Assembly: GCF_051401765.1 (NCBI RefSeq)
Contig: NW_027480449.1
Span: 4,650,001-4,714,000, forward strand
From: Calliopsis andreniformis
Taxonomy: Eukaryota > Arthropoda > Insecta > Hymenoptera > Andrenidae
DNA: 64,000 nucleotides
Direction: 5' to 3'
Shown: one piece after another, positions 25,868-39,299 of the stretch
How positions within the stretch are numbered: position 1 is the stretch's first letter
Layout: every line of letters begins with the position of its first letter
Notes under the pieces: model-generated
Seen by the model: the letters and a program-made list of their open reading frames with translations, nothing else
Told to the model about the DNA's origin: nothing
Database searches by the model: none
Position numbers and translations under genes: made by a program

Positions 25868-26723
25868 TTGAGGACTGAGGTCTGAAGATTGAGGATTCAG
25901 GATTGAGGATCCAGGATTGAGGTTTGAGGACTGAGGATTGAGGATAGAGGATTGAGGATTGAGGATTGAGGATTGAGTATTGAGGATTGAGGATTGAAGA
26001 TTGAGGTTTGGGTTTTGCGGACTGAACATTGAGGATTGAGGATTGAGGATTGAGGACAGAAGATTGAGTATTGATGATTGAAGATTGATGATTGAGGATT
26101 GAGGGTAGTGGATTGAGGACGAGGACTGAGGGTTGAGTATTGATGTCTGAGGTCTGAGGATTGAGGATTGAGGATTGAGAATTGAGGATTGAGGATTGAG
26201 GATTGGGGATTGAGGATTGAGGATCGAGGATTGAAGATTGAAGATTGGGTATTGAGGATTGAACATTGAGTGTTGAGGATTGAGGATTGAGGATTGAGGA
26301 TTGATTGTTGAAGATTGAATATTGATGATTGAAGGTTGAGGATTGAGGATTGAGGCTTATGGATTCAGGACGAGGACTGAGGCTTGAGTATTGATGTTTG
26401 AGGTCTGAGGATTGAGGATAGAGGATTGAGAATTGAGGATTGAGGATTGAGGATTGAAGATTGAGGATTGGGTATTGAGGATTGAAGAATGAGGACTGTG
26501 GATTGAGGATTGAGGCCTGAGGATTGAAAATTGAGAACTGAGGGTGAGGACTGAGGGCTGAGGGTTGAGGTTTGAGGAATGAGGACTAACGATTGAGGAT
26601 TGAGGATTGAAGATTGAGTGTTGAGGATTGAAGATTGTCGATTGAGGATTGAGGATTGAGGATTGAGGATTGAAGATTGAGGATTGGGGACTGAGTGTTG
26701 AGGGCTGAGTGATGAGAATTGAT

Positions 26724-26823
26724 GTTTGTGGATAGAGATTTGAAGATTGCAGATTGAGTATTGCGTATGGAAAACTCTGAACTGAGGATATTCTATTGAG
26801 GATTGAGGATTGACAACTGATTG
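26724..26823. repeat. Degenerate tract 14 (class d)
   Basis: Class d, in zone C unit 2. Confidence 0.9.
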
Positions 26824-28028
26824 TTGAGGACTGAGGGCTGAAGATTGAGGTTTCAGTATTGAGGATTCAGGATTGTGGATTGAGGACAGAGGATTGAGGA
26901 TTGAGGTTTGAGGATTGAGGATTGAGGATAGAGGATTGAAGATTGAGGATTGGGTATTGAGGATTGAACATTGAGTATTGAGGATTGAGGATTGAGGATT
27001 GAGGATTGAGGATTGAAGATTGAATATTGATGATTGAAGGTTGAGGATTGAGGATTGAGGGTTATGGATTCAGGACGAGGACTGAGGGTTGAGTATTGAT
27101 GTTTGAGGTCTGAGGATTGAGGATAGAGGATTGAGAATTGAGGATTGAGGATTGAGGATTGAAGACTGAGGATTGAGAATTGAGGATTGAGGATTGAGGA
27201 TTGAGGATCCAGGATTGAGGATTCAGGATTGAGGATTCAGGATTGTGGTTCGAGGACAGAGGATTGAGGCTTGAGGATTGAGGATTGAGGATTGAGGATT
27301 GAGGATTGAGGATTTAAGATTGAGGATTGGGTATTGAGGATTGAACATTGAGGATTGAGGATTGAGGATTGAGGATTGAGGACTGAAGATTGAATATTGA
27401 TGATTGAAGATTGAGGATTGGGGATTGAGGGATGTGGATTGGGGACCAGGACTGAGGGTTGGATATTGACGTTTGAGGTATGAGGATTGAGGATTGAGGA
27501 TTGAGAATTGAGGATTGAGGATTGAGGATTGAAGATTGAGGATTGGGTATTGAGGATTGAAGAATGAGGATTGAGGATTGAGGATTGAGGCCTGAGGATT
27601 GAGAATTGAGCACTGAGGATGAGGACTGAGGGCTGAGGGTTGAGGTTTGAGGAATGAGGATTGGGGGTTGAGGATTGAGGATTGAGGATTGAGGATTGAG
27701 GATTGAGTACTGAAGATTGAGTATTGATGACTGAGGATTGAGGACTGAGGATTGTGTATTGAGGGTTGAGGATTGAGGATTGAAGATTGAGTATTGAGGA
27801 TTGAAGATTGAGGATTGAGTATAGAGGATCGAGGATTGAGAATGAGGGCTGAGGGTTGAGGATTGAGGTTTGAGGATTGAGGACTGAGGATTGAGGATTG
27901 ATAATTGAGTATTGAGGATTGAAGATTGAGGATTGAGGATTGAGGATTGAGGATTGAGGATTGAGGATTGAGGATTGAAAATTGAGGACTGGGGACTGTG
28001 TGTTGAGGGTTGAGTGATGAGAATTGGC

Positions 28029-28128
28029 GTTTGTGCATAGAGATTTAAAGATTGCAGATTGAGTATTGAGTATTGAAAACTGTGAATTGATGATATTCCA
28101 TTGAGGATTGAGAATTGACAAGTGATTG
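28029..28128. repeat. Degenerate tract 15 (class e)
   Basis: Class e, exactly 2,261 bp after tract 13. Confidence 0.9.
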
Positions 28129-28984
28129 TTGAGGACTGAGGTCTGAAGATTGAGGATTCAGGATTGAGGATCCAGGATTGAGGTTTGAGGACTGAGGATT
28201 GAGGATAGAGGATTGAGGATTGAGGATTGAGGATTGAGTATTGAGGATTGAGGATTGAAGATTGAGGTTTGGGTTTTGCGGACTGAACATTGAGGATTGA
28301 GGATTGAGGATTGAGGACAGAAGATTGAGTATTGATGATTGAAGATTGATGATTGAGGATTGAGGGTAGTGGATTGAGGACGAGGACTGAGGGTTGAGTA
28401 TTGATGTCTGAGGTCTGAGGATTGAGGATTGAGGATTGAGAATTGAGGATTGAGGATTGAGGATTGGGGATTGAGGATTGAGGATCGAGGATTGAAGATT
28501 GAAGATTGGGTATTGAGGATTGAACATTGAGTGTTGAGGATTGAGGATTGAGGATTGAGGATTGATTGTTGAAGATTGAATATTGATGATTGAAGGTTGA
28601 GGATTGAGGATTGAGGCTTATGGATTCAGGACGAGGACTGAGGGTTGAGTATTGATGTTTGAGGTCTGAGGATTGAGGATAGAGGATTGAGAATTGAGGA
28701 TTGAGGATTGAGGATTGAAGATTGAGGATTGGGTATTGAGGATTGAAGAATGAGGACTGTGGATTGAGGATTGAGGCCTGAGGATTGAAAATTGAGAACT
28801 GAGGGTGAGGACTGAGGGCTGAGGGTTGAGGTTTGAGGAATGAGGACTAACGATTGAGGATTGAGGATTGAAGATTGAGTGTTGAGGATTGAAGATTGTC
28901 GATTGAGGATTGAGGATTGAGGATTGAGGATTGAAGATTGAGGATTGGGGACTGAGTGTTGAGGGCTGAGTGATGAGAATTGAT

Positions 28985-29084
28985 GTTTGTGGATAGAGAT
29001 TTGAAGATTGCAGATTGAGTATTGCGTATGGAAAACTCTGAACTGAGGATATTCTATTGAGGATTGAGGATTGACAACTGATTG
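28985..29084. repeat. Degenerate tract 16 (class d)
   Basis: Class d, 2,261 bp after tract 14. Confidence 0.9.
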
Positions 29085-30233
29085 TTGAGGACTGAGGGCT
29101 GAAGATTGAGGTTTCAGTATTGAGGATTCAGGATTGTGGTTTGAGGACAGAGGATTGAGGATTGAGGTTTGAGGATTGAGGATTGAGGATAGAGGATTGA
29201 AGATTGAGGATTGGGTATTGAGGATTGAACATTGAGTATTGAGGATTGAGGATTGAGGATTGAGGATTGAGGATTGAAGATTGAATATTGATGATTGAAG
29301 GTTGAGGATTGAGGATTGAGGGTTATGGATTCAGGGCGAGGACTGAGGGTTGAGTATTGATGTTTGAGGTCTGAGGATTGAGGATAGAGGATTGAGAATT
29401 GAGGATTGAGGATTGAGGATTGAAGACTGAGGATTGAGAATTGAGGATTGAGGATTGAGGATTGAGGATCCAGGATTGAGGATTCAGGATTGAGGATTCA
29501 GGATTGTGGTTCGAGGACAGAGGATTGAGGCTTGAGGATTGAGGATTGAGGATTGAGGATTGAGGATTTAAGATTGAGGATTGGGTATTGAGGATTGAAC
29601 ATTGAGGATTGAGGATTGAGGATTGAGGATTGAGGACTGAAGATTGAATATTGATGATTGAAGATTGAGGATTGGGGATTGAGGGATGTGGATTGGGGAC
29701 CAGGACTGAGGGTTGGATATTGACGTTTGAGGTATGAGGATTGAGGATTGAGGATTGAGAATTGAGGATTGAGGATTGAGGATTGAAGATTGAGGATTGG
29801 GTATTGAGGATTGAAGAATGAGGATTGAGGATTGAGGATTGAGGCCAGAGGATTGAGAATTGAGAACTGAGGATGAGGACTGAGGGCTGAGGGTTGAGGT
29901 TTGAGGAATGAGGATTGGGGGTTGAGGATTGAGGACTGAGGATTGAGGATTGAGAATTGTGTATTGAGGGTTGAGGATTGAGGATTGAAGATTGAGTATT
30001 GAGGATTGAAGATTGAGGATTGAGTATAGAGGATCGAGGATTGAGGATGAGGGCTGAGGGTTGAGGATTGAGGTTTGAGGATTGAGGACTGAGGATTGAG
30101 GATTGATGATTGAGTATTGAGGATTGAAGATTGAGGATTGAGGATTGAGGATTGAGGATTGAGGATCGAGGATTGAGGATTGAAAATTGAGGACTGGGGA
30201 CTGTGTGTTGAGGGTTGAGTGATGAGAATTGGC

Positions 30234-30333
30234 GTTTGTGCATAGAGATTTAAAGATTGCAGATTGAGTATTGAGTATTGAAAACTGTGAATTGATGATA
30301 TTCCATTGAGGATTGAGAATTGACAAGTGATTG
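30234..30333. repeat. Degenerate tract 17 (class e)
   Basis: Class e, 2,205 bp after tract 15. Confidence 0.9.
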
Positions 30334-31631
30334 TTGAGGACTGAGGTCTGAAGATTGAGGATTCAGGATTGAGGATCCAGGATTGAGGTTTGAGGACTGA
30401 GGATTGAGGATAGAGGATTGAGGATTGAGGATTGAGGATTGAGTATTGAGGATTGAGGATTGAAGATTGAGGATTGGGTTTTGCGGACTGAACATTGAGG
30501 ATTGAGGATTGAGGATTGAGGACAGAAGATTGAGTATTGATGATTGAAGATTAATGATTGAGGATTGAGGGTTATGGATTGAGGACGAGGACTGAGGGTT
30601 GAGTATTGATGTCTGAGGTCTGAGGATTGAGGATTGAGGATTGAGAATTGAGGATTGAGGATTGAGGATTGAAGATTGAGGATTGGGTATTGAGTATTGA
30701 AGAATGAGCATTGAGGATTGAGGATTGAGGATTGAGGATTGAAGATTGAGGATTGAGGATTGAGGTTTGAGAATTGAAGATTGAGTATTGAGGATTGAAG
30801 ATTCAGGATTGAGGATTGAGGATTGAGGATTGAGGATTGACGATTGAAGATTGAGGATTGGGTATTGAGGATTGAAGAATGAGGACTGAGGATTGAGGAT
30901 TGAGGATTGAGGATTGAAGATTGAGTATTGAGGATTGAAGATTGAGGATTGAGGATTGGGAATTGAGGGTTGAACATTGAGGATTGAGGATTGAGGATTG
31001 AGGATTGAGGACTGAGGATTGAAGATTGAATATTGATGATTGAAGGTTGAGGATTGAGGATTGAGGGTTGTGGATTCAGGACGAGGACTGAGGGTTGAGT
31101 ATTGATGTTTGAGGCCTGAGGATTGAGGATAGAGGATTGAGAATTGAGGATTGAGGATTGAGGATTGAAGATTGAGGATTGGGTATTGAGGATTGAAGAA
31201 TGAGAACTGAGGATTGAGGATTGAGGATTGAGGATTGAAGATTGAGTATTGAGGATTGAAGATTGAGGATTGAGGATTGAGGATTGAGGATTGAGGATTG
31301 AGGATTGAGGATTGAGGATTGCGGATTGAAGATTGAGGATTGAGGATTGAGGATTAAACGTTGAGTATTGAGGATTGAAGATTGAGGATTGATGATTGAG
31401 GATTGAGGATTGAGGATTGAGGATTGAGGATTGAGTATTGAAGATTGAGGATTGATGATTGAGGATTGAGGATTGAGGATTGAGGATTGAGTATTGGCGA
31501 TTGAGGATTGAAGATTGAGGATTGAGGATTGAGGATTAATGATTGAGTATTGAGGATTGAAGATTGAGAATTGAGGATTGAGGATTAAACATTGAGGACT
31601 GAGTGTTGAGGGTTGAGTGATGAGAATTGAT

Positions 31632-31731
31632 GTTTCTGGATAGAGATTTGAAGATTGCAGATTGGTTGTTGAGTATTGAAAACTGTGAATTGAGGATATT
31701 CTATTGGGGATTGAGGATTGACAACTGATTC
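31632..31731. repeat. Degenerate tract 18 (class f)
   Basis: Class f has GTTTCTGGATAG. This copy also has GCAGATTGGTTG and ends CTGATTC. Confidence 0.87.
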
Positions 31732-32044
31732 TTGAGGACTGAGGGCTGAAGATTGAGGATTCAGGATTGAGGATTCAGAATTGTGGTTTGAGGACTGAGG
31801 ATTGAAGATTGAAGATTGAGTATTGGGGGTTGAGGATTGAGGATTGAGGATTGAGGATTGAGGATTGAGGATTCAGGATTGAGGATTCAGGATTGAGGAT
31901 TGAGGATTGAGGATTGAGGATTGAGGATTGAGAATTGAAGATTGAGGATTGAGGATTGAGGATTGAGGATTGAGGATTGAGGATTGAGAATTGAAGATTG
32001 AGGATTGGGGACTGAGTGTTGAGGGTTGAGTGATGAGGATTGAT

Positions 32045-32144
32045 GTTTGTGGATAGAGATTTGAAGATTGCAGATTGAGTATTGAGTATTGAAACCTGTG
32101 AATTGAGGATATTCTATTGAGGATTGAGGATTGACAACTGATTG
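32045..32144. repeat. Degenerate tract 19 (class g)
   Basis: Generic form with GAAACCTGTG. It lies only about 400 bp after tract 18, the closest spacing of the family. Confidence 0.87.
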
Positions 32145-34379
32145 TTGAGGACTGAGGGCTGAAGATTGAGGATTCAGTGTTGAGGATTCAGAATTGAGGT
32201 TTGAGGACTGAGGATTGAGGATTGATGATTGAGGATTGAGGATTGAGGATTGAGGATTGAAGATTCAGTATTGAGGATTGAAGATTGAACATTGAGGACT
32301 GAGTGTTGAGGGTTGAGGATTGAGGATTGAGGATTGAGTATTGAGGATTGAACATTGAGGATTGAGGATTGAAGATTGAGTATTGAGGATTGAAGATTGA
32401 GGATTGAGGATTGACGATTGAGGATTGAGGATTGAGGATTGATGTTTGAGGTCTGAGGATTGGGGATAGAGGATTGAGAATTGAGGATTGAGGATTGAGG
32501 ATTGAGGATTCAGGATTGAGGATTCAGGATTGAGGATTCAGGATTGTGGTTCGAGGACAGAGGACTGAGGCTTGAGGATTGAGGATTGAGGATTGAGGAT
32601 TGAGGATTGAGGATTGACGATTTAAGATTGAGGATTGGGTATTGAGGATTGAACAATGAGGATTGAGGATTGAGGATTGAGGATTGAGGACTGAAGATTG
32701 AATATTGATGATTGAAGATTGAGGATTGGGGATTGAGGGATGTGGATTGGGGACCAGGACTGAGGGTTGAATATTGACGTTTGAGGTCTGAGAATTGAGG
32801 ATTGAGGATTGAGAATTGAGGATTGAGGATTGAGGATTGAGGATTGAGGATTGAGGATTGAGGATTGAGGACTGAGGATTGAAGATTGAGGATTGAGGAT
32901 TGAGGATTGAAGATTGAATATTGATGATTGAAGGTTGAGGATTGAGGATTGAGGGTTGTGGATTAAGGACGAGGACTGAGGGTTGAGTATTAATGTTTGA
33001 GAACTGAGGATTGAGGATAGAGGATTGAGAATTGAGGATTTTGGATTGAGGATTGAGGATTGAGGATTGAAGATTGAGGATTGGGTATTGCGGATTGAAT
33101 ATTGAGGGTTGAGGATTGAGGATTGAGGATTCAGGATTGAGGATTCAGGATTGAGGGTTCAGGATTCTGGTTCGAGGACAGAGGATTGAGGCTTGAGGAT
33201 TGAGGATTGAGGATTGAGGATTGAGGATTGAGGATTGAGGATTTAAGATTGAGGATTGGGTATTGAGGATTGAACATTGAGGATTGAGGATTGAGGATTG
33301 AGGATTGAGTATTGGGGATTGCGGTTTGAACATTGAGGATTGAGGATTGAGGATTGAGGACTGAAGATTGAATATTAATGATTGAAGATTGATGATTGAG
33401 GATTGAGAGTTGTGGATTGAGGACGAGGACTGAGGGTTGAGTATTGATGTCTGAGGTCTGAGGATTGAGGATTGAGGATTGAGAATTGAGGATTGAGGAT
33501 TGAGGACTGAAGATTGAGAATTGGGTATTGAGGATTGAAGAATGAGGATTGAGGATTGAGGATTGAGGATTGAGGATTGAGGATTGAAGATTGAGTATTG
33601 AGGATTGAAGATTGATGATTGAGGATTGAGGATTGAGGATTGAGGATTGAGGATTGAGGATTGAGGATTGAGGATTGAGGATTGAGGATTGAGGATTGAA
33701 GACTGAGTATTGAGGATTGAAGATTGAGGATTGAGGATTGAGGATTGAGGATTGAGGATTGAGGATTGAGGATTGAGGATTGAGGATTGAAGATTGAGGA
33801 TTGATGATTGAGGATTAAAGGTTGAGCATTGAGGATTGAAGATTGAGGATTGATGATTGAGGATTGAGGATTGAGGATAGAGGATTGAGGATTGAGTATT
33901 GAAGATTGAGGATTGATGATTGAGGATGGAGGATTGAGGATTGAGGATTGAGGATTGAAGATTGAGTATTGAGGATTGAAGATTGAGGATTGAGGATTGA
34001 GGATTGAGGATTGAGGATTGAGGATTGAGGATTGAAGATTGAGTATTGATGATTGAAGATTGAGGATTGAGGATTGATGACTGAGTATTGAGGATTGAAG
34101 GTTGAGGATTCAGGATTGAGGATTGCAGGATTGAGGAATGAGGATTGAGGATTGAGGGTTGTGGATTGGGGACCAGGACTGAGGGTTGAATATTGATGTT
34201 TGAGGTCCGAGGATTGAGGATTGAGGATTGAGAATAGATGATTGAGGATTGAGGATTGAAGATTGAGGATTGGGTATTGAGGATTGAAGATTGTCGATTG
34301 AGGATTGAGGATTGAAGATTGAGGATTGAAGATTGAGGATTGGGGACTGAGTGTTGAGGGCTGAGTGATGAGAATTGAT

Positions 34380-34479
34380 GTTTGTGGATAGAGATTTGAA
34401 GATTGCAGATTGAGTATTGTGTATGGAAAACTCTTAACTGAGGATATTCTATTGAGGATTGAGGATTGACAACTGATTG
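34380..34479. repeat. Degenerate tract 20 (class d variant)
   Basis: Class d with TGTGTATGG and CTCTTAACTG. Confidence 0.87.
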
Positions 34480-35714
34480 TTGAGGACTGAGGGCTGAAGA
34501 TTGAGGATTCAGTATTGAGGATTCAGGATTGTGGTTTGAGGACAGAGGATTGAGGATTGAGGTTTGAGGATTGAGGATTGAGGATTGAGGATTGAAGATT
34601 GAGGATTGAGTATTGCGGATTGAATATTGAGGGTTGAGGATTGAGGATTGAGGATTCAGGATTGAGGATTCAGGATCGAGGATTCAGGATTGTGGTTCGA
34701 GGACAGAGGATTGAGGCTTGAGGATTGAGGATTGAGGATTGAGTACTGAGGATTGAGGATTGAGGATTTAAGATTGAGGTTTGGGTATTGAGGATTGAAC
34801 ATTTAGGATTGAGGATTGAGGATTGAGGATTGAGTATTTTGGATTGCGGATTGAACATTGAGGATTGAGGATTGAGGGTTGAGGACTGAAGATTGAATAT
34901 TAATGATTGAAGATTGATGATTGAGGATTGAGAGTTGTGGATTGAGGACGAGGACTGAGGGTTGAGTATTGATGTCTGTGGTCTGAGGATTAAGGATTGA
35001 GGATTGAGAATTGAGGATTGTGGATTGAGGACTGAAGATTGAGGGTTGGGTATTGAGGATTGAAGAATGAGGATTGAGGATTGAGGATTGAGGATTGAGG
35101 ATTGAAGATTGAGTATTGAGGATTGAAGATTGAGGATTGAGGACTGAGGATTGAGGATTGAGGATTGAGGATAGAGGATTGAGGATTGAGGATTGAAGAC
35201 TGAGTATTGAGGATTGAAGATTGAGGATTGTGGATTGAGGATTGAGGATTGAGTAATGAAGACTGAGGATTGGGGATTGAGGATTGACGATTGAGGATTG
35301 CGTATTGAGGATTGAGAATTGAGGATTGAGGATTGAAGATTGAGTATTGAGGATTGAAGGTTGGGAATTGAGGATTGAGGATTGAGGATTGAAGATGAGG
35401 GCTGAGGGTTGAGGATTGAGGTTTGAGGACTGAGGATTGAGGATTGAGGATTGAGAGTTGAGGATTGAGGGTTGAGGATTGAAGATTGAGGATTGGGTAT
35501 TGAGGATTGAAGAATGAGCATTGAGGATTGAGGATTGAGGATTGAGGATTGAAGATTGAGGATTGAGGATTGAGGTTTGAGGATTGAAGATTGAGTATTG
35601 AGGGCTGAAGATTGAGGATTGAGGATTGAGGATTGAGGATTGAGGATTGAGGATTGACGATTGAAGATTGAGGATTGGGGACTGAGAGTTGATGGTTGAG
35701 TGATGAGAATTGGT

Positions 35715-35814
35715 GTTTGTGGATAGAGATTTAAAGATTGCAGATTGAGTATTGAGTATTGAAAACTGTGAATTGATGATATTCTATTGAGGATTGAGAA
35801 TTGACAACTGATTG
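35715..35814. repeat. Degenerate tract 21 (class c)
   Basis: It has the class c signature (AATTGGTGTTTG, GATTTAAAG) 12 kb away from the zone B series. Confidence 0.87.
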
Positions 35815-37594
35815 TTGAGGACTGAGGTCTGAAGATTGAGGATTCAGGATTGAGGATTCAGAATTGAGGTTTGAGGACTGATGATTGAGGATTGATGATT
35901 GAGGATTGAGGATTGAGGATTGAGGATTGAAGATTCAGTATTGAGGATTGAAGATTGAGGATTGAGTTTTGAGGATTGAGGATTGAGGATTGAGGATTCA
36001 GGATTGAGGATTCAGGATTGAGGATTCAGGATTGTGGTTCGAGGACAGAGGATTGAGGCTTGAGGATTGAGTATTGAGGATTGAGGATTGAGGATTGAGG
36101 ATTGAGGATTGAAGATTGAGGATTGAGGATTGAGGATTGAGGATTGAGTATTGGGGATTGCGGATTGAACATTGAGGATTGAGGATTGAGGATTGAGGAC
36201 TGAAGATTGAATATTGATGATTGAAGATTGATGATTAAGGATTGAGAGTTGTGGATTGAGGACGAGGACTGAGGGTTGAGTATTGATGTCTGAGGTCTGA
36301 GGATTGAGGATTGAGGATTGAGAATTGAGGATTGAGGATTGAGGATTGGGGATTGAGGATTGAGGATCGAGGATTGAAGATTGAAGATTGGGTATTGAGG
36401 ATTGAACATTGAGTATTGAGGATTGAGGATTGAGGATTGAGGATTGATTATTGAAGATAGAATATTGATGATTGAAAGTTGAGGATTGAGGATTGAGGAT
36501 TATGGATTCAGGACGAGGACTGAGGGTTGAGTATTGATGTTTGAGGTCTGAGGATTGAGGATAGAGGATTGAGAATTGAGGATTGAGGATTGAGGATTGA
36601 AGATTGAGGATTGGGTATTGAGGATTGAAGAATGAGGACTGTGGATTAAGGATTGAGGATGGAGGATTGAAGATTGAGTATTGAGGATTGAAGATTAAGG
36701 ATTGAGGATTGAGGATTGAGGATTGAGGATTGAGGATCGAGGATTGATGATTGGGGATTGAGGATTGAAGATTGAGTATTGAGGATTGAAGATTGAGGAT
36801 TGAGGATTGACGATTGAGGATTGAGGATTGAGGATTGAGGATTGAGGATTGAGGATTGATGTTTGAGGTCTGAGGATTGAGGATAGAGGATTGAGGATTG
36901 AGGATTGAGGACTCAGGTTTGAGGATTCAGGATTGAGGATTCAGGATTGTGGTTCGAGGACAGAGGATTGATGCTTGAGGATTGAGTATTGAGGATTGAG
37001 GATTGAGGATTGAGGATTGAGGATTGAGGATTTAAGATTGAGGATTGGGTATTGAGGATTGAACAATGAGGATTGAGGATTGAGGGTTGAGGATTGAGGA
37101 CTGAAGATTGAATATTGATGATTGAAGATTGAGGATTGGGGATTGAGGGATGTGGATTGGGGACCAGGACTGAGGGTTGAATATTGACGTTTGAGGTCTG
37201 AGGATTGAGGATTGAGGATTGAGAATTGAGGATTGTGGATTGAGGATTGAGGATTGAGGATTGAGGATTGAGGATTGAGGACTGAGGATTGAAGATTGAG
37301 GATTGAGGATTGAGGATTAAAGGTTGAGCATTGAGGATTGAAGATTGAGTATTGATGATTGAGGATTGAGGATTGAGTATTGAGGATCGAGGATTGAGTA
37401 TTGGGGATTGCGGATTGAACATTGAGGATTGAGGATTGAGGATTGAGGATTGAGGATTGTGGATTGAGGATTGAGTATTGTAGATTGAGGATTGGAGATT
37501 GAGGATTGAGGATTGAGGATTGAGGATTGAGGATTGACGATTGAAGATTGAGGATTGGGGACTGAGAGTTGATGGCTGAGTGATGAGAATTGAT

Positions 37595-37694
37595 GTTTGT
37601 GGATAGAGATATGAAGATTGCAGATTGAGTATTGCGTATGGAAAACTCTGGACTGAGGATACTCTAGTGAGGATGGAGGATTGACAACCGATTG
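37595..37694. repeat. Degenerate tract 22 (class a)
   Basis: ATACTCTAG form, otherwise confined to zone A. Confidence 0.9.
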
Positions 37695-38702
37695 TTGAGG
37701 ACTGAGGGCTGAAGATTGAGGATTCAGGATTGAGGATTCAGGACTGTGGTTTGAGGACTGTGGATTGATGATTGAGGATTGGGGATTGAGGATTGACGAT
37801 CGAGGATTGAAGATTGAGGATTGGGTATTGAGGATTGAAGAATGAGGACTGAGGATTGAGGATTGAGGATTGAGGATTGAAGATTGAGTATTGAGGATTG
37901 AAGATTGAGGATTGAGGATTGAGGATTGAGGATTGAGGATTGAGGATTGAGGATTGAGGACTCAGGTTTGAGGATTCAGGATTGAGGATTCAGGATTGTG
38001 GTTCGAGGACAGAGGATTGATGCTTGAGGATTGAGTATTGAGGATTGAGGATTGAGGATTGAGGATTGAGGATTTAAGATTGAGGATTGGGTATTGAGGA
38101 TTGAACAATGAGGATTGAGGATTGAGGGTTGAGGATTGAGGACTGAAGATTGAATATTGATGATTGAAGATTGAGGATTGGGGATTGAGGGATGTGGATT
38201 GGGGACCAGGACTGAGGGTTGAATATTGACGTTTGAGGTCTGAGGATTGAGGATTGAGGATTGAGAATTGAGGATTGTGGATTGAGGATTGAGGATTGAG
38301 GATTGAGTATTGAGGATTGAGGACTGAGGATTGAAGATTGAGGATTGAGGATTGAGGATTAAAGGTTGAGCATTGAGGATTGAAGATTGAGTATTGATGA
38401 TTGAGGATTGAGGATTGAGGATTGAGGATTGAGGACTGAATATTGAAGATTGAGGATTGATGATTGAGGATTGAGTATTGAGGATTGAGGATTGAGTATT
38501 GGGGATTGCGGATTGAACATTGAGGATTGAGGATTGAGGATTGAGGATTGAGGATTGTGGATTGAGGATTGAGTATTGTAGATTGAGGATTGGAGATTGA
38601 GGATTGATGATTGAGGATTGAGGATTGAGGATTGACGATTGAAGATTGAGGATTGGGGACTGAGAGTTGATGGTTGAGTGATGAGAATTGATGTTTGTGG
38701 AT

Positions 38703-38792
38703 AGAGATATGAAGATTGCAGATTGAGTATTGCGTATGGAAAACTCTGGACTGAGGATACTCTAGTGAGGATGGAGGATTGACAACCGATTG
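38703..38792. repeat. Degenerate tract 23 (class a)
   Basis: ATACTCTAG form, second copy of the zone D duplication. Confidence 0.88.
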
Positions 38793-39299
38793 TTGAGGAC
38801 TGAGGGCTGAAGATTGAGGATTCAGGATTGAGGATTCAGGACTGTGGTTTGAGGACTGTGGATTGATAATTGAGGATTGGGGATTGAGGAATGACGATCG
38901 AGGATTGAAGATTGAGGATTGGGTATTGAGGATTGAAGAATGAGGACTGAGGATTGAGGATTGAGGATTGAGGATTGAAGATTGAGTATTGAGGATTGAA
39001 GATTGAGGATTGAGGATTGAGGATTGAGGATTGAGGATTGAGGATTGAGGATTGAACATTGAGTATTGAGGATTGAAGATTGAGGATTGAGGATTGAGGA
39101 TTGAGGATTGAGGATTGAGGATTGAGGATTGAGGATTGAGGATTGAGGATTGAAGATTGAAGATTGAGGATTGAGGATTAAAGGTTGAGCATTGAGTATT
39201 GAAGATTGAGGATTGATGATTGAGGATTGAGGATTGAGGATTGAGGATTGAGGATTGAGTATTGAAGATTGAGGATTGATGGTTGAGGATGGAGGATTG

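Larger units (their letters stand above)
24001..26261. repeat. Zone C 2,261-bp unit, copy 1
   Basis: Landmarks repeat exactly 2,261 bp later (AACATTGAGTG at 24,001 and 26,262; GAGAATGAGGGC at 25,581 and 27,842). The unit is 323 heptamers long and carries two degenerate tracts of different class, at 24,473 and 25,768. The left edge is approximate: before about 24,000 the match to the next copy falls off. Confidence 0.9.
26262..28522. repeat. Zone C 2,261-bp unit, copy 2
   Basis: It is a near-identical copy of the preceding unit with only scattered base changes, for example TTGAGGCTTG for TTGAGGGTTG near 26,385 and TTGAGCACTG for TTGAGAACTG near 27,606. The degenerate tracts fall at 26,724 and 28,029. 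Confidence 0.92.
28523..30710. repeat. Zone C unit, copy 3, shortened by whole heptamers
   Basis: It is in step with copy 2 at 2,261 bp up to the degenerate tract at 28,985. The shift then drops to 2,205 bp (28,029 to 30,234) and to about 2,184 bp at its end. The losses are 56 and 21 bp, eight and three heptamers. One loss removes the GTACTGAAGATTG tract expected near 29,940. Similarity ends near 30,700. Confidence 0.87.
30711..36800. repeat. Zone D mosaic tract
   Basis: This heptamer array mixes blocks related to several other zones and has no single period. TATTAATG tracts at 33,373 and 34,895 are 1,522 bp apart with similar surroundings, which suggests an older unit of about 1.5 kb. Degenerate tracts of four different classes lie at 31,632, 32,045, 34,380 and 35,715. 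The longest perfect run of the consensus heptamer seen in the window, about twelve units, is at 33,617 to 33,699. No gene-like sequence is present. Confidence 0.75.
36801..38990. repeat. Zone D 1.05 to 1.1 kb tandem duplication
   Basis: GACTCAGGTTTG tracts near 36,910 and 37,959 are 1,049 bp apart, GACCAGG tracts near 37,162 and 38,204 about 1,042 bp apart, and degenerate tracts at 37,595 and 38,703 about 1,108 bp apart. The pair is therefore tandem with internal length differences. Both copies resemble zone A near 2,800 to 4,170, including the rare ATACTCTAG form of the degenerate tract. Confidence 0.82.
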
